NCBI GenBank assembly: GCA_030038715.1
Contig: JASHSO010000394.1
Location: forward strand, 1-6,866
Source: Streptosporangiaceae bacterium
GTDB taxonomy: Bacteria > Actinomycetota > Actinomycetes > Streptosporangiales > Streptosporangiaceae
Direction of reading: 5' to 3'
Length of the DNA: 6,866 bases
Numbering within the stretch: position 1 is the stretch's first letter; each line of letters opens with the position of its first letter. Below the pieces are notes generated by a model, which worked only from the letters and a program-made list of their open reading frames with translations, was not told where the DNA came from and made no database searches. This document shows, in pieces, positions 1 through 6,866 of the stretch. Both the position numbers and the translations under genes were made by a program.

Positions 1-40
1 CCTCCAGCTCGGCGGCCAGTGGCCCACCCGGCTCAGCCAC
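1..40 (-). CDS. Start of a probable DUF501 family protein (partial, cut by window edge)
   Basis: Only about 13 codons are visible. A GTG at 40-38 opens a frame, V-A-E-P-G-G-P-L-A-A-E-L-E, that stays open to the window edge. It begins 5 nt after the stop of the FtsB-like gene, and a GGTGA (matching the 3' part of the AGGAGGTGA consensus) lies 5 nt upstream of it, overlapping that stop. DUF501 proteins follow the FtsB-like gene in actinobacteria (Rv1025 after Rv1024 in M. tuberculosis). An acidic, Leu/Ala-rich start is compatible with that family, whose conserved motifs would lie beyond the edge. The identity is therefore inferred from synteny; the sequence directly shows only an open frame with a plausible start. 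The function of DUF501 proteins is not established. Confidence 0.45.
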   Translation of the reverse strand, partial: MAEPGGPLAAELE

Positions 41-45
41 CCGCG

Positions 46-1820
<1,775 letters not shown>

Positions 1821-1824
1821 GGTC

Positions 1825-1860
1825 GGTAATAAGTGATCAGTTCGGAGCCTAATAGAGCGA
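1825..1860 (-). promoter_or_regulatory. AT-rich patch, candidate eno promoter region
   Basis: About 29 nt here are roughly 60% A+T, standing out sharply in GC-rich surroundings, and they lie 70-110 nt upstream of the eno start. On the minus strand there are two possible -10 hexamers, TATTAG (1854-1849) and TATTAC (about 1830-1825), each matching TATAAT at four positions. Neither has a convincing TTGACA-like -35 at 16-18 nt. A TGATCA palindrome (1834-1839) sits between them. The gap and the separate ribosome binding site make a promoter here plausible, but the exact elements are not established. Confidence 0.3.
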
Positions 1861-1861
1861 A

Positions 1862-1897
1862 CTGCGCCGATCGCAGCGGGCGCGCCGTTAGCGGCGC
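1862..1897 (-). terminator. Two adjacent GC hairpins after mazG, possible terminator
   Basis: Beginning about 32 nt past the mazG stop, the minus strand has GCGCCG-ctaa-CGGCGC (1897-1882; 6-bp perfect stem, 4-nt loop) and then CTGCG-atcgg-CGCAG (1876-1862; 5-bp stem, 5-nt loop). No U tract follows either stem, so this is not a canonical intrinsic terminator. Actinobacterial terminators often lack a U tract, and the position between mazG and the eno promoter region fits. Short GC stems also occur by chance in such DNA. Confidence 0.35.
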
Positions 1898-1929
1898 CGA
1901 CTCCGTCCCTTGCCCGATAGCCGCAGCAA

Positions 1930-2634
1930 CTAGGTACCGGCTTCCCAGTCCCGCACTCGCTCGGCATAGGCGCGGGCAGCGGCGCGTAGCTCAAGCTCCG
2001 GGTCGAGTCCGTCCGCCTGCGCCTGCTCCACCAGCGCCAGCAACTGCTCGCCCAGGTCGCTGACACCATCCTGGCCGGCCGACGCCAACTCGGCTGGAGC
2101 CCCGGCGCGACCGGCTCGGCGCAGCAACTCGGCCGCCAGGGACAGCGCAGGCTGGTTCATCGGCACCCCGTCCAGCGCCGAAACCGGTTCGCCGTTCCCG
2201 GCGGCGGCTCGCTCTGCCGCCTTGATGTCGTCCCAGTTTTGCTTGACCTCGTCCGGGCCCGACACGCTCACGTCGCCGAACACATGCGGATGCCGCCTGG
2301 TCAGCTTGGAGATGATCCCGTCGGCCACGTCGTCGATGGTGTAGCCGGTGCCGTCGGTGCGCTCCTGCGCCACCCGGGCGTGGAAAACGACCTGGAGCAG
2401 CACGTCGCCGAGTTCCTCGCGGACGGCGGCCTGATCTCCGGCAGTCAGCGCGTCCACCGCCTCGTAGGTCTCTTCCAGCAGGTGCGGGGTCAGGCTTGCA
2501 TGGGTCTGCCGCGCATCCCACGGACACATGACCCGCAAGGTGTCCATGACCTGCACCAGGTCGACCAGTCGTGACCCTGGACGCGGGTCGGCGGGACCGG
2601 GACGCCGTTCAGGACTGGGAGATTGCTCGGTCAT
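1930..2634 (-). CDS. mazG: MazG-family nucleoside triphosphate pyrophosphohydrolase
   Basis: Hydrolyses (d)NTPs to NMPs and pyrophosphate, a cytoplasmic housecleaning activity; in mycobacteria MazG removes damaged nucleotides such as 5-OH-dCTP. The 234 aa contain a good N-terminal MazG domain (about 23-125): L-R-V-M-C-P-W-D-A-R-Q-T-H at 33-45, the metal-binding E-E-T-Y-E (54-58) and E-E-L-G-D (73-77), matching the EXXE-12-28-EXXD signature, then K-L-T-R-R-H-P-H-V-F-G-D. The C-terminal half keeps the linker to the second MazG repeat (N-Q-P-A-L-S-L-A-A-E-L-L) and its end (D-P-E-L-E-L-R...R-V-R-D-W-E), but has no second EXXE metal site. The protein is shorter than the E. coli enzyme (263 aa) and lacks the long N-terminal extension of some actinobacterial homologues. 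The ATG at 2634 lies 9 nt after the lipoprotein stop and has no clear Shine-Dalgarno, suggesting coupled translation. Confidence 0.93.
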   Translation of the reverse strand: MTEQSPSPERRPGPADPRPGSRLVDLVQVMDTLRVMCPWDARQTHASLTPHLLEETYEAVDALTAGDQAAVREELGDVLLQVVFHARVAQERTDGTGYTIDDVADGIISKLTRRHPHVFGDVSVSGPDEVKQNWDDIKAAERAAAGNGEPVSALDGVPMNQPALSLAAELLRRAGRAGAPAELASAGQDGVSDLGEQLLALVEQAQADGLDPELELRAAARAYAERVRDWEAGT

Positions 2635-2643
2635 GCTAGTGGC

Positions 2644-3378
2644 TCAGCACGGCGGCGACGTCACGACGTGCGAGGCCGACGGCGACGGCGTCGGATTCGC
2701 GGCCAGTGTGGGCGGTGCAGGCACGACGGAATAGGTCCCGTAGTCGAACTGGCCGAACTGGGGGTTCACCGTCACGCCCAGGCTCTTGGCGGCCAGGCAC
2801 TGCTGATGGCTGACCTTCGCCTCCAGTGAGTTCTGCCCGGAAGTGCTCGTCGGCGGCTTGCCGCCGTCGAGGCGGTTCTCGAGCTGGCTCAGGATCGCGA
2901 AGTACTGGCCAAGCTGAGCCAGCAGGTCCGGCGGCAGCGCCCCGGCAGCGGACACATACTCGGCCACGGTCATGCTGTCGCCCTTAGCCTGCGACCCGAG
3001 CGCGGACAACTGCCTCTGCGCGTCGGCAGCGGTGACGTGGATGCCGTGCTCGGCGGCCAGCCTGTCGTAGATGCGGAACGTGATCAGCCAGGTCAGCACC
3101 TGCTGGGTCTCCTGCGCGGTGGACCGCTGCGGCTTGACGCCCTTGGCGCTGTCTGCCTTGTAGGCGGAATTGAGGTTCGCGACCTGGGCCGTCAGGGTGG
3201 CTGAGGAGATCCGGCTGTTCCCGGTGATGGCGGCCGCGCCCATCTTGACCGTGCCGCATGCAGTGACGGCCAAGCCGGTGGCAAGCACCGCCACGACCAG
3301 CCTGCGCCTGGCAGACCGCGGTCTGTCGCGCCGGCCCACGGCACTCTCGCGCCCCGACGAACGGAGGTTCCCGATCAA
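2644..3378 (-). CDS. Lipoprotein with SurA-N-like chaperone domain
   Basis: Predicted exported lipoprotein of 244 aa if started at TTG 3378. The n-region is long and Arg-rich (up to about residue 26), followed by a hydrophobic core L-V-V-A-V-L-A-T-G-L-A and a lipobox V-T-A-C with the lipidated Cys at 41. The mature part is mostly helical: a segment starting near N-S-R-I-S (54-58), helices through about 175, and a V-N-P-Q-F-G-Q-F-D motif (204-212). Together these resemble the SurA/PrsA N-terminal chaperone domain found in actinobacterial lipoproteins. No parvulin prolyl-isomerase domain is present, and the C-terminus is a Pro/Ser/Thr-rich tail ending in Cys. The TTG is chosen because it overlaps the mfd stop (TTGA) and has GGAGG 9 nt upstream. 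Alternatives are GTG 3339, which gives a more typical signal length but a weak ribosome binding site, and GTG 3438. The gene lies between mfd and mazG, apparently co-transcribed. Lipoprotein is secure; SurA-N assignment is moderate; substrate is unknown. Confidence 0.82.
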   Translation of the reverse strand: MIGNLRSSGRESAVGRRDRPRSARRRLVVAVLATGLAVTACGTVKMGAAAITGNSRISSATLTAQVANLNSAYKADSAKGVKPQRSTAQETQQVLTWLITFRIYDRLAAEHGIHVTAADAQRQLSALGSQAKGDSMTVAEYVSAAGALPPDLLAQLGQYFAILSQLENRLDGGKPPTSTSGQNSLEAKVSHQQCLAAKSLGVTVNPQFGQFDYGTYSVVPAPPTLAANPTPSPSASHVVTSPPC

Positions 3379-6300
3379 ACCGCGCTTCCTCCCTCGCCCG
3401 GCAACCCGCCGAGCACTGCCTCGATCAGTTCCTCGCACCAGGTCAGCAGCTCCCGGCCGCGAAGCGGTGGCGCGCCGAGCGAGATGGTCTGCCCGGTGCC
3501 TGCACGCGCACTGCCCGACCCTGCGCCGGCTGAGGGCACCGCCTTCGGCACCGGTACGAGCATGCTACGCACTGCGGGCTTGAGCACGGTCCGCGGGTAT
3601 AGGCGGTGCAGCCGGACGACGCGAGAGTCCGGCAGCGAGACCGGCCCGAACCGAACGTGGTTGCCCTGCAGCATGATGTCCGTTAGCCCGGCCCGCCGCG
3701 CGACGGTCCGCAGCCGCGCCACCGCCAGCAGGTTCTCCACCTGGCCAGGCACCGGCCCGTACCGGTCGGTGAGCTCGTCCCGCACGGCTCCGACGCCGTC
3801 GTCGGAGTCGATGGCCGCGATCGCGGTGTAGGCCTCGAGCCGCAGCCGCTCACCCGAGATGTAGTCATGCGGGATGTGCGCGTCCACCGGCAGCTCGACC
3901 CGCACTTCCGACCGCTCCGCCGGGCCTGCTCCGCGCAGCTCGCGCACCGCCTCGCCGATCATCTTCACGTAGAGGTCGAACCCGACCGCGGCGATGTGCC
4001 CAGACTGCTCGCCGCCCAGCAGGTTGCCGGCACCGCGGATCTCCAGGTCTTTCATCGCGATGTGCAGGCCGGCCCCGATGCCGCTGTGCTGCTGCAGGGC
4101 GGCGAGCCGCTCGTGCGCGGTCTCACTGAGCGGCTTCTCCGGCGGATACAGGAAGTAGGCGTACCCACGTTCGCGGCCTCGCCCGACGCGGCCGCGGAGC
4201 TGGTGCAGGTCGGGCAGTCCGTAGGCGTCTGCCCGGTCCACGATCAGCGTGTTGGCGTTGGGAATGTCGAGGCCGGACTCCACGATCGTGGTCGATACCA
4301 GAACGTCGAACTCGCGGTCGATGAACCTGCTCATCACCCGCTCTAGGGTGTGCTCGTTCATCTGGCCGTGGCCGATGGCGACCCGCGCCTCGGGAACCAG
4401 CTCGGCGATCCGCGCGGCCACCTTGTTGATCGAGGACACCCTGTTGTGCACGAAGAAGACCTGCCCGTCGCGGAGCAGCTCCCGCCTGATCGCGGCCGCT
4501 ATCTGCTTCTCGTCGTACTGCGCGACCGAGGTGAGCACCGGGTGGCGTTCCTCCGGCGGGGTCAGGATCGTGGACATCTCCCTGATCCCGGAGATCCCCA
4601 TCTCCAGCGTGCGCGGAATCGGGGTGGCCGACATCGCCAGCACGTCCACCTCGGTGCGAAGCTGCTTGAGGAACTCCTTGTGCTCGACTCCGAACCGCTG
4701 CTCCTCGTCGATGATCAGCAGCCCAAGCCTGGCGAACCTGACCTCCGGCGACAGCAGCCGGTGCGTGCCGATCACCACGTCCACCTTGCCGGACGCCAGG
4801 CCCTCCTGTGTGTCCGCGACCTCGGCGTCGGACTGGAACCGCGACAGTGGCCGCACGCTGACGGGGAACGGCGCGTACCGCTCGCTGAATGTGGCCAGGT
4901 GCTGCGCGGCCAGCAGTGTCGTCGGCACGAGCACGGCGACCTGCTTGCCGTCCTGAACGGCCTTGAACGCTGCCCGGACAGCGATCTCCGTCTTGCCGTA
5001 ACCTACGTCGCCGCAGATCAGCCGGTCCATCGGGACCGGCCGCTCCATGTCGGCCTTGACCTCGTCAACGGCGGCGAGCTGGTCCGGCGTCTCCACGTAA
5101 CCGAATGCGTCCTCCAGCTCTCGCTGCCAGGGACTGTCGGGTGCGAACGCGTACCCCGGCGAGGCCATCCTGGCCTGGTACAGCCGGATCAGCCCGGCGG
5201 CGATGTCGCGGACGGCCTTGCGCGCCCGCCCCTTCGCCTTTGCCCAGTCGGCGCCGCCGAGCCGGTGCAGCGCCGGCGCCTCCCCGCCGGTGTACCGGGT
5301 GACCTCGTCGAGCTGGTCGGTCGGCAGGTACAGCCGGTCCGGCGGCTGGCCGCGCTTGGCCGGCGCGTACTCGATGACCAGGTAGTCCCTCGTGGCTCCC
5401 TGCACGGTCCTGCTGGTCATCTCCAGGTAGCGGCCGACGCCGTGCTGCTCGTGCACGATGTAGTCGCCAGGAGTCAGCTGGAGCGGGTCGATGCCGCCAC
5501 GGCGCCTGCTCGGCATGCGGCGGCTGACCCCGCCGCCCGGCCTCGTTCCCGCCATGTCGGTCTCGGCCAGCACCGCAAGCCGCACCGACGGCCAGAGGAA
5601 TCCTGCCTCCAGCATCCCGGTCGCTACGTGCGCGACGCCTGGCTCCGGCGGCACGTCCAGGGCGCCGTCCCGCGCGCCGATCCCCTCGCCGCGCAGCAGT
5701 TCGGCGAGCCGCTTGGCCGGCCCATGGCCCTCGGTGATGAGCACGACACCCCACTGGTCGGCCAGCCAGCGGCGCACGTCGGCGATCACCCGCGTGGTCT
5801 CGCCGCGATAGCCAGGCGCAGGCTCTGCCGAGATGGGGAACGGGGCCGGACCGTCGCCACCGTCCTCGACCGGGCCGCTGTCGAACGGGGTGATCGTCCA
5901 CCACGGCAACCCCAGTGCCGTCGCCGCGGCACGTGCCTCGGTGATCGGCCGGATCGCCGCGCCGCCAAGGTCGATCGGCACCTGGCCGCCGGCCGCCGCG
6001 TTCACCCAGGAGGCCTCAAGGAACTCCTGGCTGGTCCACACCAGGTCGGCGGCGCGCGCCCGGATCCGCTCCGGGTCGCAAGCGATCACGATGCCGCCCG
6101 GCGGCAGGTAGTCGAGCAGCAGCTCCATCTTGTCGGTCAGAGCCGGGGCCAGTGCCTCCATGCCCTCGACGGTCATCCCCTCCGCCATCTTGCCGAGGAT
6201 GTCGTGCAGGCCGGGCCACTCGGCAGCGAGCTGGCGGGCGCGGTCCCTGACCGAGTCGGTCAGGAGCAGCTCCCGGCACGGCGGGGCCCACAGCCCGTCC

Positions 6301-6866
6301 TCGGCCGATCCCAGGCTGCGCTGGTCGGCGACCTTGAAGTAGCGAATCTCCTCGATCTCGTCGCCCCAGAACTCGATCCGCAGCGGGTGCTCGTCGGTCG
6401 GCGGGAACACGTCGAGCAGTCCGCCGCGCACCGCCAGCTCGCCGCGGCGCTCGACCAGGTCGACCCGGGCGTAGCCGATCCCGACGAGCCGGGCGACGGT
6501 TTCTTCCAGGCTCGCGGACTGCCCGACCGACAGGCGCACGGGCTCCAGCTCGCCCAGGCCGCTGACCATGGGCTGCAGCATGCTGCGAACCGGCGTGGTG
6601 ACGACTCGGAGCGGCCCGGAGCGCGGGTCGGACGGGTCGGGGTGGGCCAGCCTGCGCAGCACGGCCAGCCGTCGCCCGGAGGTGTCCGAACGGGGCGACA
6701 GCCGCTCGTGCGGCAGCGTCTCCCAGGCCGGGAAGTACCCGACGGATTCCTCGCCGATCAGGGAGCCGAGGGCCGCCGCCAGGTCCTCGGCCTCGCGCGC
6801 GGTCGCGGTGACCGCCAGCGCGAACCGGCCCGCCCCGCCGACGGCAGACTCCGGGCGCGCCCCGCC
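3375..6866 (-). CDS. mfd: Transcription-repair coupling factor Mfd (5' partial)
   Basis: A DNA translocase that binds stalled RNA polymerase, pushes it off lesions and recruits UvrA for nucleotide excision repair. 1163 residues are visible and the frame is open to the window edge, so the true start lies outside; with a family length near 1150-1230, probably only a few dozen residues are missing. Numbering from the edge: UvrB-homology module at about 1-300 (F-P-A-W-E-T-L-P-H-E-R-L-S-P near 45-60; R-G-G-L-L-D-V-F-P near 145); CarD-like RNA-polymerase interaction domain from about 464 (G-D-Y-I-V-H-E-Q-H-G-V-G-R-Y). The RecG-like translocase has Walker A G-D-V-G-Y-G-K-T (K625), D-E-E-Q box 720-723, S-A-T-P-I-P-R-T 746-753, and Q-L-R-G-R-V-G-R-G-R 889-898 followed by the TRG region. 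The autoinhibitory TRCF C-terminal domain spans about 990-1100. All motifs are intact. The GTG at 6662 is an internal Val within the conserved R-R-L-A-V-L-R-R-L-A-H stretch and is not the start. The stop overlaps the lipoprotein TTG. Confidence 0.97.
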   Translation of the reverse strand, partial: GGARPESAVGGAGRFALAVTATAREAEDLAAALGSLIGEESVGYFPAWETLPHERLSPRSDTSGRRLAVLRRLAHPDPSDPRSGPLRVVTTPVRSMLQPMVSGLGELEPVRLSVGQSASLEETVARLVGIGYARVDLVERRGELAVRGGLLDVFPPTDEHPLRIEFWGDEIEEIRYFKVADQRSLGSAEDGLWAPPCRELLLTDSVRDRARQLAAEWPGLHDILGKMAEGMTVEGMEALAPALTDKMELLLDYLPPGGIVIACDPERIRARAADLVWTSQEFLEASWVNAAAGGQVPIDLGGAAIRPITEARAAATALGLPWWTITPFDSGPVEDGGDGPAPFPISAEPAPGYRGETTRVIADVRRWLADQWGVVLITEGHGPAKRLAELLRGEGIGARDGALDVPPEPGVAHVATGMLEAGFLWPSVRLAVLAETDMAGTRPGGGVSRRMPSRRRGGIDPLQLTPGDYIVHEQHGVGRYLEMTSRTVQGATRDYLVIEYAPAKRGQPPDRLYLPTDQLDEVTRYTGGEAPALHRLGGADWAKAKGRARKAVRDIAAGLIRLYQARMASPGYAFAPDSPWQRELEDAFGYVETPDQLAAVDEVKADMERPVPMDRLICGDVGYGKTEIAVRAAFKAVQDGKQVAVLVPTTLLAAQHLATFSERYAPFPVSVRPLSRFQSDAEVADTQEGLASGKVDVVIGTHRLLSPEVRFARLGLLIIDEEQRFGVEHKEFLKQLRTEVDVLAMSATPIPRTLEMGISGIREMSTILTPPEERHPVLTSVAQYDEKQIAAAIRRELLRDGQVFFVHNRVSSINKVAARIAELVPEARVAIGHGQMNEHTLERVMSRFIDREFDVLVSTTIVESGLDIPNANTLIVDRADAYGLPDLHQLRGRVGRGRERGYAYFLYPPEKPLSETAHERLAALQQHSGIGAGLHIAMKDLEIRGAGNLLGGEQSGHIAAVGFDLYVKMIGEAVRELRGAGPAERSEVRVELPVDAHIPHDYISGERLRLEAYTAIAAIDSDDGVGAVRDELTDRYGPVPGQVENLLAVARLRTVARRAGLTDIMLQGNHVRFGPVSLPDSRVVRLHRLYPRTVLKPAVRSMLVPVPKAVPSAGAGSGSARAGTGQTISLGAPPLRGRELLTWCEELIEAVLGGLPGEGGSAV
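3388..3392 (-). promoter_or_regulatory. Strong Shine-Dalgarno inside the mfd 3' end, deciding a TTG start
   Basis: GGAGG on the minus strand, part of GGGAGGAAG, is encoded by the last codons of mfd (Gly-Gly-Ser region). It sits 9 nt upstream of TTG 3378-3376. It favours TTG 3378 over the in-frame GTG codons at 3339 and 3438, and suggests termination-reinitiation at the TTGA overlap. Confidence 0.6.

Noticed and set aside
4249..4956. A 235-codon open frame on the plus strand opposite mfd
   Set aside because: It is antisense to the intact Mfd translocase core. Its Ser/Arg/Thr-rich translation has no recognisable domain, and long antisense frames are expected in high-GC coding DNA.
5065..5904. 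A 279-codon minus-strand frame inside mfd
   Set aside because: It is an out-of-frame shadow of mfd. The translation is dominated by Arg, Ala, Gly and Pro, and the mfd frame there is uninterrupted and well conserved.
6660..6662. GTG as the mfd start codon
   Set aside because: The frame stays open for 68 more codons to the window edge and encodes conserved Mfd N-terminal sequence, so this is an internal Val.

Overview
This window is a stretch of high-GC DNA (about two thirds G+C by eye) from an actinomycete chromosome. All recognisable genes lie on the minus strand. In transcription order, from high to low coordinates, they are: mfd (transcription-repair coupling factor, 5' end cut by the window edge), a SurA-N-like lipoprotein, mazG (NTP pyrophosphohydrolase), eno (enolase), an FtsB/DivIC-type septum formation protein, and the first codons of what is probably a DUF501 gene. 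The same backbone (mfd, mazG, eno, FtsB-like, DUF501, then ppx) is known from Mycobacterium tuberculosis (Rv1020 to Rv1026) and other actinobacteria. That order, the GGAGG-type ribosome binding sites and the GTG/TTG starts all point to Actinomycetota. The sequence does not support a genus call.

Layout: 6866-3375 is mfd. The lipoprotein (3378-2644) probably starts at a TTG that overlaps the mfd stop by 4 nt and is preceded by a strong GGAGG. mazG (2634-1930) follows after 9 nt. A 176-nt gap (1754-1929) is the only sizeable non-coding stretch. It holds two small GC hairpins just after mazG, an AT-rich patch that may be the eno promoter, a 20-nt sequence repeated once at a 30-nt period, and an AGGAG ribosome binding site before the GTG start of eno. 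eno (1753-467) overlaps ftsB (474-46), and the putative DUF501 start (GTG at 40) lies 5 nt beyond the ftsB stop.

The window therefore reads as two transcription blocks. One is mfd-lipoprotein-mazG, with genome-maintenance functions (coupling of repair to transcription, removal of unwanted nucleoside triphosphates) and an exported lipoprotein of unknown role. The other is eno-ftsB-DUF501, linking glycolysis to divisome assembly. The genes sit together by conserved synteny, not because they form one pathway.

I see no mobile element, RNA gene, CRISPR array, phage gene or novel defence-like system. The points most worth a second look are an Arg in the otherwise highly conserved SGASTG catalytic loop of enolase, the periodic repeat in the eno leader, the TTG start of the lipoprotein, and a Cys pair in the extracytoplasmic part of the FtsB-like protein.
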